NCBI GenBank assembly: GCA_017411805.1
Contig: JAFQPI010000062.1
Span: forward strand, 1-64,000
Source of the DNA: Clostridia bacterium
GTDB lineage: Bacteria > Bacillota > Clostridia > Oscillospirales > CAG-272
DNA: 64,000 nt
Direction: 5' to 3'
The notes below the pieces were generated by a model, which ran no database searches, was not told where the DNA came from, and saw nothing but the letters and a program-made list of their open reading frames with translations. Positions 54,978 through 62,649 of this stretch are shown here, one piece after another. How positions within the stretch are numbered: position 1 is the stretch's first letter; each line of letters begins with the position of its first letter. The position numbers and the translations under genes are program-made.

Positions 54978-56477
54978 TTAACCAAGAGTCTTGATTATGT
55001 TACCCAGACCCTTATCCCAAGCTCTGTAGTTGGAAGCGTAGTAAGTGCTCCAAGAGGTGCTGCCGTCTGCGCGAGCAGCCTGACGGAATGCTGCGAAGCA
55101 GTTGAGCTGGTCAGCAAAGAGTCTGCCGGGATCGAATACGAGAGTATCATGGAGAAGGTCAAACATTCTTGCGTTCTCGGGAGTGTCAAGGTAGCGGTAC
55201 TGGAAGGACTCCTGATAGAGAACGGGAGTCAGATAACGGTAACCGTAAGAGGAGAGACACTCAAGAACAGCGGAGGACATGGAAGGATCGTTTGCATTAG
55301 CAGGGATGGAGAACATACTTACCCAATAGCTTGTGATGGTGTAGTAGTCTTCCTGATCCTTGTCATAAAGCGGGAAGGGAAGAACGGCAAAGTCGAAGGA
55401 TACGTCCTGGAGATAGTTCTGAACATCGGAGATACCGCCGCAATGGAAGAGAACGTTTCCGGAGGTGAAGCCGTTTGCGCCGTTGACAGCAAGAATCTTA
55501 ACGTCATCATTGTCAAAGAGGAAGCTGCGGCAAGTCTGGAACCAAGTTTCAAGACGGTCGTCGGTAAGATCCTCGGACATTACGAGGTTGTCGTTATCAT
55601 CGTGCTCAACAAAACGGAAGCCTGCGCCGTAGAAAAGGCTGTCGTATTCAACGTCGTTGGGGAATGTAACGTTGGTAGCTGTGGTGCCGTCGGGGTTAAT
55701 ACCCTGGACAGTGCCGAGAGAAAGCTCAGCGAACTTATCCATGGTCCATTCCTTGTTGTCAACGAGGTCGTAAACGTTGGGGAGATTGTAGTTTTCCGCG
55801 ATGTCGAGGTTGCAGAGGATCGAGTGAATGTTACGTACAAGGGTACCGGTGATATCACCTGTGATGAAGTATACGCTGTTGTTGATATGGCAGGATTCCT
55901 GAATATCGGAGGGCCACCAAGGTCTTTCCCAATCGAGGTATTCAACCTCAGTAAGGTCGAGATAGAGGTTCTTCATAGCTCCGATGGGGGCTGCGGGGGT
56001 GTACTGACCTACAAGGTCAAATGCATCCTTAGCGCCTGCACCAACGTTGGCTTCAACGGTGGTGATAAAGGAGTTTCTGTTATTCCAGTCACCTGTCTGC
56101 TTAGAGATAACGAACTTGATGCCGAGACGCTCCTCGGTACGAACCTGGCGGTCATAAATAGCGTCATGGATCTTTTCGCCGTTGGTCTGACCGTCCTCAT
56201 TCCACTCCCACATAACCTGGTTTGACCAAGTGAAGAGGATGAATTCCTCATCCTTGTAGTCAAGTTCGGGGAGACGGTCGAGCTCGAAGCCGTTCTCGTC
56301 GACGGGATAGGTGGTCTCTTCGGGAGCGGTTGTTCCGGCAGGATCGTTGGATACTGTTGTGGATGCATTGTTGCTGCTGTCGGAGGGATCACCCGTGGGG
56401 GTTTCCGCGCAAGAAGCAAAGCAAAGCACCAACATGAGCGTTGCCATAAGTAATGCTGCCAAACGGATTTTCTTCAT
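54978..56477 (-). CDS. Extracellular solute-binding lipoprotein
   Basis: 499 residues from ATG 56477 (AAAGGAAT upstream; the ATG six codons earlier has none). Lipobox FASC at about 22, then a Ser/Thr linker. Fold as the other binding lipoproteins: EFILFTWSNQVMWEWNEDGQ, IHDAIYDRQVRTEERLGI, WERPWWPSDIQES, and a C-terminal YGYRYLTPVLYQESFQYRYLDT. The WWPSDIQ segment links it to the 10859 protein and the final domain to the tandem pair. No permease is nearby. Upstream lies a nested palindrome that may be an operator. Confidence 0.85.
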   Translation of the reverse strand: MKKIRLAALLMATLMLVLCFASCAETPTGDPSDSSNNASTTVSNDPAGTTAPEETTYPVDENGFELDRLPELDYKDEEFILFTWSNQVMWEWNEDGQTNGEKIHDAIYDRQVRTEERLGIKFVISKQTGDWNNRNSFITTVEANVGAGAKDAFDLVGQYTPAAPIGAMKNLYLDLTEVEYLDWERPWWPSDIQESCHINNSVYFITGDITGTLVRNIHSILCNLDIAENYNLPNVYDLVDNKEWTMDKFAELSLGTVQGINPDGTTATNVTFPNDVEYDSLFYGAGFRFVEHDDNDNLVMSEDLTDDRLETWFQTCRSFLFDNDDVKILAVNGANGFTSGNVLFHCGGISDVQNYLQDVSFDFAVLPFPLYDKDQEDYYTITSYWVSMFSIPANANDPSMSSAVLECLSSYGYRYLTPVLYQESFQYRYLDTPENARMFDLLHDTLVFDPGRLFADQLNCFAAFRQAARADGSTSWSTYYASNYRAWDKGLGNIIKTLG

Positions 56478-56515
56478 TGTTATGATTCCTTTCAAATATA
56501 ATTATGTATGATATA

Positions 56516-56545
56516 ATGATACCATGACATAAGCCCCGTTGTCAA
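56516..56545 (-). promoter_or_regulatory. Promoter of the binding lipoprotein gene
   Basis: Minus strand TTGACA (56545-56540), 18-nt spacer, TATCAT (56521-56516). Confidence 0.75.
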
Positions 56546-56552
56546 TGCTTTT

Positions 56553-56570
56553 TTGTAAATTAATTTACAA
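56553..56570. promoter_or_regulatory. 18-bp perfect palindrome upstream of the -35 box (candidate operator)
   Basis: TTGTAAATTAATTTACAA, 7 nt upstream of the -35 hexamer. It resembles the Rex box of Clostridia (TTGTTAANNNNTTAACAA) but differs at the fifth base of each arm. Outer arms 56530-56540 and 56589-56599 (TAAGCCCCGTT type) form a second inverted repeat around nearly the same centre. Confidence 0.45.
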
Positions 56571-56610
56571 AATTAACAAAAAAGAATTAAACGGGGCTTA
56601 ATATGGTAAT

Positions 56611-58305
56611 TTATTTGGAAGGTTCGAAGGCGGTTTTCAGATTTTTATACTTTAAATCCGCGGATTCGCGATCGGGTGCGCATACACAGTAATAGAACTT
56701 GCATTTTGGCTCTGTTCCGCTTGGACGAACGGCTACCCAGCATCCATCCTCAAAGATGAAACGAAGCACGTCAGAGGTGGGGAATCCTGCAGCCTTGGTT
56801 TCTTCCGAAAGATAATCTTCAGTCTTGATGATTCGGACACCGCTAACCTCGGAGGGTGCGGAGCTTCTCAGCGAGCCTGTCAGAGCGGATATCTTTTCCT
56901 TGCCTTCAAGACCGGGGAAATAGAAGCTCGATTGAGCGTCAAGGAAATAGCCGTGCTCGGAGTAGATCTTTTCGAGTACGTCAATGAGCGTCATACCGTA
57001 ATTTTTGTAATATGCTGCCGCTTCACAGAGCATGAGGGATGCCTGGACACCGTCCTTATCGCGGACAAAATCCGAAATGAGACAGCCGTAGCTCTCCTCG
57101 TATCCGAAAACGAATCCGTAATCGCCCGCGGCGCGGTGCTTGGCAATTTTCTCGCCGATAAATTTGAATCCCGTCAAGGTCTTTTCTACCTTGACACCGT
57201 ACTTATCGCAAATGCGGTCTCCGAGGTCGGAGGTGACGATCGTGGTCAGCATATAAGGATCGGAGTGCAATGAATTGTCGGCAGTTCTGCGTGAGAGAAT
57301 ATATTCAAGAAGAACCGCGGCGGATTGGTTGCCTGTCATGAGAGTCATTTTGCCCGACTGATCAAGAGCCGCAACGCCGAGACGGTCGCAATCGGGGTCC
57401 GTGGTTATAACGATATCGGCAGAGGTTTCTTTGGCGATCTTCAAAGCTTCTGTATAAGCCTTGGGAGACTCGGGATTGGGGGATTCGGTGCCCGAAAAAT
57501 CGGGATCAGGCTCGCATTGCGAAAGAACGGGGATCACGTCATATCCGCAATCCGAAAGAACACGGCGAACCGGGATGTTTCCGGTTCCGTGCTGAGGGGA
57601 GTAGATTACCTTAAGCTTTGCGGCACTTTCTCTGTCGCGTGCGATGGAAATGTTTTCAACGCGCATTGCGTATTCGTCGTCGATCGAGGGATCAAGCGTA
57701 ATGATCATGTCGCCGGCATCCTCAAGCTTGAGGCAGGGAACGCGGAGCTCATCCTTGATTTTGGAGACGAGAGAAATGACCTTCTCGCTTTCTTCAATAG
57801 AAAGCTGACAACCTTCGGAATCGTATATTTTGTATCCGTTGTATTCGGGAGGGTTATGCGAAGCCGTGATCATGACGCCACCTGCCGCACGCAACTTGCG
57901 AACAGAGAATGAGAGCATGGGTGTGGGGCGGAGTGAATCAAAGATATAAGCCTTTACTCCCGAAGCAGCGAAAACACCCGCAGTAGCAAGCGCAAATTCT
58001 CGTGAGCAACGGCGGTTATCGTGCGAAATAACAACACCTTTTTTTGCGGCGTCCGCGCCGAGACTCTTGATATATTCGGCAAAGGCAAGGCTTACACGCA
58101 TAACGGTATAGATATTCATTCTTCCTATACCCGCGCCGAGTATACCGCGCATACCGCCCGTGCCGAATCCAAGCTCGGCGGCAAAACGCTCTGCGATCGC
58201 CTTTTCGTCGTCCTTTATTGAGATCAGCTCGGACTTCAAGGACTCGTCAAGACCCTCGAAATCAAGCCAACGCTTGTAATCATTCATGTATCTTTCGGAT
58301 GACAT
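56611..58305 (-). CDS. pgcA: Phosphoglucomutase/phosphomannomutase
   Basis: 564 residues. All four family motifs: the phosphoserine loop GGVMITASHNPPEYNGYK, the metal loop TTDPDCDRLG, the sugar loop GYEESYG and the phosphate loop VRPSGTEPK. It interconverts glucose-1-phosphate and glucose-6-phosphate, linking galactose and glycogen use to glycolysis and to sugar-nucleotide synthesis. Length fits the long PgcA/ManB type of Firmicutes. AGGAGT 8 nt upstream of ATG 58305. Single gene with its own promoter. Confidence 0.95.
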   Translation of the reverse strand: MSSERYMNDYKRWLDFEGLDESLKSELISIKDDEKAIAERFAAELGFGTGGMRGILGAGIGRMNIYTVMRVSLAFAEYIKSLGADAAKKGVVISHDNRRCSREFALATAGVFAASGVKAYIFDSLRPTPMLSFSVRKLRAAGGVMITASHNPPEYNGYKIYDSEGCQLSIEESEKVISLVSKIKDELRVPCLKLEDAGDMIITLDPSIDDEYAMRVENISIARDRESAAKLKVIYSPQHGTGNIPVRRVLSDCGYDVIPVLSQCEPDPDFSGTESPNPESPKAYTEALKIAKETSADIVITTDPDCDRLGVAALDQSGKMTLMTGNQSAAVLLEYILSRRTADNSLHSDPYMLTTIVTSDLGDRICDKYGVKVEKTLTGFKFIGEKIAKHRAAGDYGFVFGYEESYGCLISDFVRDKDGVQASLMLCEAAAYYKNYGMTLIDVLEKIYSEHGYFLDAQSSFYFPGLEGKEKISALTGSLRSSAPSEVSGVRIIKTEDYLSEETKAAGFPTSDVLRFIFEDGCWVAVRPSGTEPKCKFYYCVCAPDRESADLKYKNLKTAFEPSK

Positions 58306-58340
58306 TCAAGTACTCCTGTTCAAAAAAATAATACTCTAAT

Positions 58341-58369
58341 ATTATACTACATTGCAGAAGAATTTTCAA
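58341..58369 (-). promoter_or_regulatory. Promoter of the phosphoglucomutase gene
   Basis: Minus strand TTGAAA (58369-58364), 17-nt spacer, TATAAT (58346-58341). Confidence 0.7.
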
Positions 58370-58455
58370 GTGGTAGAAAAAGAAAAAATACAGAATCGAC
58401 CGCAGGATGGGACAAAATGGGATGAAAAATGACAAAAACAAGATTTGCATATATA

Positions 58456-58495
58456 AAACAAGGGCAACCCGAAGAATTTCGGATTGCCCTTGTTT
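58456..58495 (-). terminator. Intrinsic terminator at the left end of the hairpin region
   Basis: AACAAGGGCAA...CCGAA pairs with TTCGG...TTGCCCTTGTT, one mismatch; on the minus strand TTTTATAT follows. The gene-free stretch 58306-58856 holds this, the hairpin array and two more hairpins. Confidence 0.7.
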
Positions 58496-58562
58496 GCCTA
58501 TGTGCTACAAAAAAGATATTTTTGCTGTTTTTGCGTATGAATTCGAACTCTTGCAGAAAATG

Positions 58563-58761
58563 AAATCCTTGCTACGCAAGGATGAAATAAGCTGACGCTG
58601 ATGAAATCTTCGGCTTTGCCTCAGATGAAATTAAATCCACCCATCCGCCGTCGAGGCGGATTTCATCCAACGAAGTTGGATTTCATCGTCGAAGACGATT
58701 TCACCCACCCGCAAGGGTGGATTTAGTTGAAAAACCGACAAGTCGAAACTCGTCGGTTTTT
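58563..58761. ncRNA. Multi-hairpin structured element with two competing pairings
   Basis: A row of stems, each opened by GAAATC- or TTTCATC-type sequence: ATCCTTGC/GCAAGGAT (58565-58583), an ATCT..GGC/GCC..AGAT stem (58606-58626), ATCCGCC/GGCGGAT (58643-58661), ATCCAAC/GTTGGAT (58665-58681), ATCGTC/GACGAT (58685-58699), CCACCC/GGGTGG (58705-58720). AAATCCACCC at 58633-58642 can also pair perfectly with GGGTGGATTT at 58715-58724, enclosing three hairpins and replacing the last one. An intrinsic hairpin AAAAACCGAC/GTCGGTTTTT (58730-58761) ends it. Either strand could be the functional one. Role unknown; could be a mobile-element RNA or a conserved intergenic repeat. Confidence 0.6.
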
Positions 58762-58762
58762 C

Positions 58763-58773
58763 TGGTGCGAGTG
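58763..58773 (-). other. Acceptor-end-like tRNA fragment (CGCACCA) joined to a terminator
   Basis: Minus strand CACTCGCACCA directly followed by the AAAAACCGAC terminator hairpin. It has the end and position of the fuller copies at 60211, 61296 and 62688 but lacks the T-arm. Confidence 0.5.
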
Positions 58774-58784
58774 TTCATAACGAA
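58768..58784 (+). repeat. 17-bp inverted repeat, left copy
   Basis: CGAGTGTTCATAACGAA; the exact reverse complement is at 60191-60207. The pair flanks the HTH-TPR regulator. Confidence 0.8.
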
Positions 58785-58797
58785 AGTCAAGAATCGC

Positions 58798-58849
58798 CTT
58801 CGTGCCAATACGGCACGAAGCTTTGAAAAAGCCCCGCACGAGGCGGGGC
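58798..58849 (-). terminator. Hairpin pair after the regulator gene, including its terminator
   Basis: GCCCCGC/GCGGGGC (58831-58849) followed on the minus strand by TTTTTC; next to it CTTCGTGCC/GGCACGAAG (58798-58820). Confidence 0.8.
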
Positions 58850-58856
58850 GAAAGTG

Positions 58857-59855
58857 TTATCGTCTTAAGTTTTGAATTTCTCTTTTTGCCCAATCTACAC
58901 ACTCACCGTCTTTTATACCGTAGTCATCGGCAAGAGCTTTTATAATATTCTCCCACATTTGAATCGCCTTTTCTTTTATGCCGATGTTAGTATACAAAAA
59001 CGCCAGTGCATACAGAGGATCCATTTCTTTAGGAGAAGGAGCAACTTCATAGGACTGCTGATATAATTTCAATGCAGTTTCTGTATCATTGATTTTGTTG
59101 CATCTTTCTGCAATTTCAAAAAGAAGATGGCTGTCATTATAATTGGCTAATGCAGCAGAAGCCCAAATGCTTTTGGCACTTTCTTTGTTTCCAAATGCAA
59201 GCTCGATATCTCCTTTATAAACATCGAAAATAGTTTCTTTTTTGGATGAGCTCATCAAATTAGTCGCATTATCATACTTTCCATATTTAATGTAAACGGA
59301 TATTAATGCATCGATTACAGCAATATTTTGGATGTACTTTGAATATAGAGTTTCAAGAAATTTTATAAGACGATCTGCTTCGTTTCGCTTTTCTCTGATA
59401 CGTGTTAGTTTGCCAATTAGAGCAATATTGGATGGCTCGATTAACAATCCTTCTTCGCAAAGACGTCCACCTGCGAGCGAATCTCTGTTTTCTCGATGCT
59501 CATACAATTCCACAAGTAAAGTACGTGCAGTGTTATTTTGCTTTTCTTCGCTAAGCAATCCCTTCAAATACCTTTCAGCCCATACAAAGTTTTCGGGAGT
59601 GATCGAATACTCGTCACGAATCATTTTGCTGATTCTTTCTATATAGTCATCTTGATTCATAGAAAACAATGCGTCCATACTGACGCCGAAAAACAATGCA
59701 AGTTGCGGAAGGATGGCAATATCCGGTGTGGTTGTGTTTGTTTCCCACTTGGAAACTGCTTGATAAGAAACACCCATTTTGTTCGCGAGTTCTTCTTGCG
59801 TTATCCCTCGCTCAGTACGAAGCTTTTTTATAATTGTACCCAATTTAAGTTCCAT
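58857..59855 (-). CDS. XRE-family regulator with C-terminal TPR repeats
   Basis: 332 residues. HTH_3 domain at about 7-62 (LGTIIKKLRTERGITQEELANKMGVSYQAVSKWETNTTTPDIAILPQLALFFGVSMDALF, split in helices), then about ten TPR-like helical pairs (ENFVWAERYLKGLLSEEKQN ... PLYALAFLYTNIGIKEKAIQMWENI). Such regulators may bind peptides with the TPR part. GGAG lies upstream of the ATG. It has its own strong promoter and is enclosed by 17-bp inverted repeats. Target genes cannot be read; the neighbouring accessory genes are candidates. Confidence 0.9.
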   Translation of the reverse strand: MELKLGTIIKKLRTERGITQEELANKMGVSYQAVSKWETNTTTPDIAILPQLALFFGVSMDALFSMNQDDYIERISKMIRDEYSITPENFVWAERYLKGLLSEEKQNNTARTLLVELYEHRENRDSLAGGRLCEEGLLIEPSNIALIGKLTRIREKRNEADRLIKFLETLYSKYIQNIAVIDALISVYIKYGKYDNATNLMSSSKKETIFDVYKGDIELAFGNKESAKSIWASAALANYNDSHLLFEIAERCNKINDTETALKLYQQSYEVAPSPKEMDPLYALAFLYTNIGIKEKAIQMWENIIKALADDYGIKDGECVDWAKREIQNLRR

Positions 59856-59899
59856 AAGGATATCTCCGTATTACAAATATTTTATCAGCTGACAACCAT

Positions 59900-59928
59900 A
59901 TTATACTCCTTACGTCAGTGCAGGTCAA
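59900..59928 (-). promoter_or_regulatory. Promoter of the regulator gene
   Basis: Minus strand TTGACC (59928-59923), 17-nt spacer, TATAAT (59905-59900). Confidence 0.8.
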
Positions 59929-60019
59929 TAACTGCGTATTAGAAATGACTCGCCCCCTAAGCGAATTTTTCTTTGTTATTCAACCATATATATCAATATT
60001 TGAGAAAGGAAGTGATCCA

Positions 60020-60067
60020 ATGAACATCGGTTACTCCGAAAGTGGCGGATTTCGTCCGATACTGTAG
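60020..60067 (+). CDS. Possible 15-codon leader peptide
   Basis: ATG-to-TAG frame coding MNIGYSESGGFRPIL behind AAAGGAAGTGAT. Two hairpins follow (AAACG/CGTTT with GGC/GCC at 60078-60097; CTTTGC/GCAAAG at 60103-60116). No plus-strand gene follows, so a leader role is not supported by context; it may be chance or a relic. The 59856-60210 gap otherwise holds only the regulator promoter. Confidence 0.25.
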   Translation: MNIGYSESGGFRPIL

Positions 60068-60169
60068 CAATCATAGCAAACGTGGCTACGCCCGTTTACC
60101 GTCTTTGCACGCAAAGGCACTTTAGGAAAGTCTCTCTAATACCCTCGTTTACAAACAGAGAAATAAAAA

Positions 60170-60209
60170 ATCGAGTGTCCATAACTCAAATTCGTTATGA
60201 ACACTCGAT
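60170..60209 (-). terminator. Intrinsic terminator after tRNA-like copy 1
   Basis: Minus strand ATCGAGTGTTCATAAC, loop, GTTATGGACACTCGAT, then TTTTTTATTT. Its arm contains the right copy of the 17-bp inverted repeat (60191-60207). Confidence 0.85.
60191..60207 (-). repeat. 17-bp inverted repeat, right copy
   Basis: Reverse complement of 58768-58784; forms one arm of the terminator at 60170-60209. Confidence 0.8.
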
Positions 60210-60210
60210 A

Positions 60211-60286
60211 TGGTGCGGGTAACAGGACTTGAACCTGCACCTCCTTGCAAAGACTAGAACCTGATGGTAACGTCACCTCGGTGAAA
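60211..60286 (-). other. tRNA-Leu 3'-half-like element, copy 1
   Basis: Read on the minus strand, 76 nt from TTTCACCGAGG to CGCACCA. The last 55 nt (60265-60211) match a tRNA-Leu from the anticodon loop on: ATCAGGT, TCTAG, variable arm CTTTGCAAGG, T-arm GTGCAGGTTCAAGTCC, acceptor strand TACCCGC, ACCA. The first 21 nt do not supply the D-arm, 5' acceptor strand or 5' anticodon stem, so it is not a complete tRNA. It starts 5 nt after the stop of the YitT-like gene and ends against a terminator. It differs from copy 3 by one base. Confidence 0.75.
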
Positions 60287-60291
60287 TGTTT

Positions 60292-61176
60292 TTAAACACG
60301 CCGCTTGAAATTTCCAAAGACCTCACTTACCTTTTCAAAGCTGGCAAAGGTGTCGGGATAGCTTTTTATGATCTTCATCATTTCACCGATTTGGCGCTTA
60401 TTTATGATACATACCAGCATATATTTGTCTGTATTCGAATACATTCCATGTACTTGTATGTTCGTAACACCGTGATGCAATCGATTTATAAGATCTTTGG
60501 ATAACTGTTCGGGATTATTTGTAACGATTTCAAACTTATAACCGTTTTTAATTCCACTCAAGCCGTGGTCTACGATGACGTTGGCAATAAACAAATTCAA
60601 CAAGGTGCATATAACAGGGGTAATTTTCATTCCGTAAACAAAGAACGCAATAAGTACTACGCTGGTGTCCATAATGAAAGAAACATAGGCGATATTCATT
60701 TCGGGTCTCATTTTTTTGATCAATGCGGATATGCCGTATGTACCGCCGCTTGCACCAAAGCGCTTCAACATTAAGGAAAAGCCAAAACCCGATATAACTC
60801 CCGTTGCGATACAGGCAAAAACGATATTGAAATCACCTTGGTTATTTGCTAAACTGTAGGGCTTTGTACCAATTATTTCATAAAGGCGGGGTATGAAGGA
60901 TTGAACAATCATATACAGACTCAAAATTGCGCCAAGTTTTTTGTTAATAAAGGCACTGACTAAAATAAAAATTGGCAAATTGAAAGCAACCATTAAAATT
61001 GACCAACTGACTTTGTCCGCAAATAAGTAGTGTGTGATAGTTGCGAGTCCCCCAACACCTCCGGGGGCAAAACCGTTGCTGTTTTGAAAAAAATAATATG
61101 CGCTACCGACAATTATTCCTGCCGTTATTGCATAAAGCATATCAAATATAAGAACCTTTAAGTATCTTTTTTTCAT
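60292..61176 (-). CDS. YitT family membrane protein
   Basis: 294 residues. Five or six membrane helices (LKVLIFDMLYAITAGIIVGSAYYFF, GFAPGGVGGLATITHYL, GFGFSLMLKRFGASGGTYGISALI) then the cytoplasmic DUF2179 domain (YKFEIVTNNPEQLSKDLINRLHHGVTNIQVHGMYSNTDKYMLVCIINKRQIGEMMKII, in parts). Family members are widespread in Firmicutes with no settled function; some affect spore germination or transport. GAGGAA upstream and a consensus promoter. It is followed 5 nt later by the tRNA-Leu-like element. Confidence 0.9.
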   Translation of the reverse strand: MKKRYLKVLIFDMLYAITAGIIVGSAYYFFQNSNGFAPGGVGGLATITHYLFADKVSWSILMVAFNLPIFILVSAFINKKLGAILSLYMIVQSFIPRLYEIIGTKPYSLANNQGDFNIVFACIATGVISGFGFSLMLKRFGASGGTYGISALIKKMRPEMNIAYVSFIMDTSVVLIAFFVYGMKITPVICTLLNLFIANVIVDHGLSGIKNGYKFEIVTNNPEQLSKDLINRLHHGVTNIQVHGMYSNTDKYMLVCIINKRQIGEMMKIIKSYPDTFASFEKVSEVFGNFKRRV

Positions 61177-61211
61177 TTTTAATTCCTCGCAAATGTTTTT
61201 TGGTGATTGTT

Positions 61212-61240
61212 ATTATAGCATTTGTATGTAAATTTGTCAA
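61212..61240 (-). promoter_or_regulatory. Promoter of the YitT-like gene
   Basis: Minus strand TTGACA (61240-61235), 17-nt spacer, TATAAT (61217-61212). Confidence 0.85.
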
Positions 61241-61256
61241 TAGGATATAACAATGG

Positions 61257-61295
61257 CCCAAAGCCTAGAAAACGTAGTGTTTTCAAGGCTTTGGG
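61257..61295 (-). terminator. Hairpin after tRNA-like copy 2
   Basis: CCCAAAGCCT-GAAAAC pairs with GTTTTC-AGGCTTTGGG, one mismatch, 5-nt loop. The T-tract is weak, but it holds the same place as the terminators after the other copies. Confidence 0.65.
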
Positions 61296-61391
61296 TGGTG
61301 CGAGTAAAAGGACTTGAACCTGCACGGAGGTAACCTCACTAGGACCTGATGGTTGTGTCACTTTAGCGACACGTCATCATACTCGGTGAAA
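61296..61391 (-). other. tRNA-Leu 3'-half-like element, copy 2
   Basis: 96 nt on the minus strand, again starting TTTCACCGAG and ending in ACTCGCACCA. From ATCAGGT it reads CCTAG, a clean variable arm GAGG-TTA-CCTC, T-arm GTGCAGGTTCAAGTCC and the acceptor strand. The 5' part is longer and holds a hairpin GTGTCGC-TAAA-GTGACAC in place of GGTGACGTTACC. It begins 3 nt after the stop of the decayed gene at 61395. Confidence 0.75.
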
Positions 61392-61394
61392 GGT

Positions 61395-61562
61395 TTAGTC
61401 TTTTCCGTCGGGATAGTTGCTTACTGAGATCTCTCCCGTTTCAATATTTACCGAAGTAATTTCAAGATGCTCGTGATAGCTATTGATTGCCGCCTCATAC
61501 ATTTCCATAGCGATCTCGGACTCTGTAATATGTGTATCGGTGGTATCGTTTGCGCGATCCTT
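61395..61562 (-). pseudogene. Remnant of a lipoprotein gene related to the one at 62767
   Basis: About 55 codons open to a TAA at 61395 with no start and an in-frame TAG just upstream. The N-terminal part (HITESEIAMEMYEAAIN) matches residues near 50-70 of the intact protein (SISEAEKAMQMYEAAIN), and the end (TSVNIETGEISVSNYPDGKD) matches its C-terminus (LVNASTGKIREYVETEVDGKG). About 200 codons between these parts are missing, so it looks like a start-less, internally deleted copy. Confidence 0.7.
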
Positions 61563-61636
61563 CTAAATCGAGTCAGAAGGGGGATTCTCGTTTTGTGACG
61601 GAGCATAGGTGGAAAAAACGGTGTGTTACAATATCA

Positions 61637-62485
61637 TTAAAGTTTTTCAAAAAAAGCCCTGGTTTTCCCGTAAAGATCAAAGGAATGCCACGCGATGGCA
61701 ATGTTTTCATTGTAATTTATATAAAGACATTGCCCCCTCATTCCGCCTTTTGCATATCCTTTTCCTTTTTTACTGAATTCATAACCGCGATCCAGTACAA
61801 GGTCGATCCATTCTTGTGATAGGATTCTTTCTCCGTTCCATAAGCCGTTATTCAAATAAATACGCCCAAGCTTTACTACGTCCTCTGTGCGCAAATAAAG
61901 TCCGGTTGCTCCAACAGGATAGTTTTTGGGGCATTTTGACCACGCAACTTCACGACAGCATATTTTATTAAAAAGACGATCCATAAGAAACTCATCAAGC
62001 TTCTCGCCGCATATTTTGGTTACGATACGGGAAATAAGATAGTATGCGGCATCCGAATAAACCCTGATCGTTCCTGGATCATACGTTAACTCGTGGTCAA
62101 GTACAATAAATAGAAAATCATCCGTAGGGTAGGTTGTAATGTCTTCTGTGTCAATATCGAGAAAGCCTTTGGAAAAGCCAATTTCATGACGCAAAACATG
62201 ATCGATCGTAACATGTTCCCATTTTTTTTGAGGAATTCCATACTGCTTTAGCTCATCAGCAAAAATATCCGCGATCGTTGTATTTGTTGAGAGCTTCTTT
62301 TCGTCAAAAAGCATTCCAATTGCCGTTACGCAGAAAACCTTGGCGACTGAATAACAGTTTTGGCAAGGATTTGCCGGTATTCTTTCAAGAGTCTCGATTC
62401 CTTTTTCTGTAGAAACACTAAAACAGTATGTATTTATATCATCTTTTTGGGCAATATTATTAAGCTTTGTCAGTATATCTAACAT
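61637..62485 (-). CDS. Serine hydrolase of the beta-lactamase fold
   Basis: 282 residues from ATG 62485 (GGAGAAAAA upstream; the TTG five codons earlier is inside that site). Class C-like motifs: YSVAK (SxxK) near residue 50, YSDAAY (YxN-like, Asp for Asn) near 155, and a C-terminal GKGYAKGGMRGQCLYI / IAWHSF region where the KTG-like strand lies. No signal peptide, so cytoplasmic; probably an esterase or peptidase rather than a resistance enzyme. It is not followed by a tRNA-like element in the window. Lower GC than the left part of the window. Confidence 0.85.
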   Translation of the reverse strand: MLDILTKLNNIAQKDDINTYCFSVSTEKGIETLERIPANPCQNCYSVAKVFCVTAIGMLFDEKKLSTNTTIADIFADELKQYGIPQKKWEHVTIDHVLRHEIGFSKGFLDIDTEDITTYPTDDFLFIVLDHELTYDPGTIRVYSDAAYYLISRIVTKICGEKLDEFLMDRLFNKICCREVAWSKCPKNYPVGATGLYLRTEDVVKLGRIYLNNGLWNGERILSQEWIDLVLDRGYEFSKKGKGYAKGGMRGQCLYINYNENIAIAWHSFDLYGKTRAFFEKL

Positions 62486-62550
62486 TTTTTCTCCAATCAA
62501 GTAAGTGTGATTATTGTATCGATGTGGCAGAGATGCTTTTTATCATTTAC

Positions 62551-62579
62551 AGTATAGCATAAAAGAAAGGGAAAAGCAA
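62551..62579 (-). promoter_or_regulatory. Promoter of the serine hydrolase gene
   Basis: Minus strand TTGCTT (62579-62574), 17-nt spacer, TATACT (62556-62551). Confidence 0.65.
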
Positions 62580-62649
62580 GGGAAATGCGCAAACATTGCC
62601 TGCTATCAACTTCTTGCGTTGGGAAATTTCTGCGAGCCGATCACTCAGA

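Noticed and set aside
56530..56599. Intrinsic terminator of the phosphoglucomutase gene
   Set aside because: The 48-nt loop is too long and no T-run follows on the minus strand; better read as a regulatory dyad.
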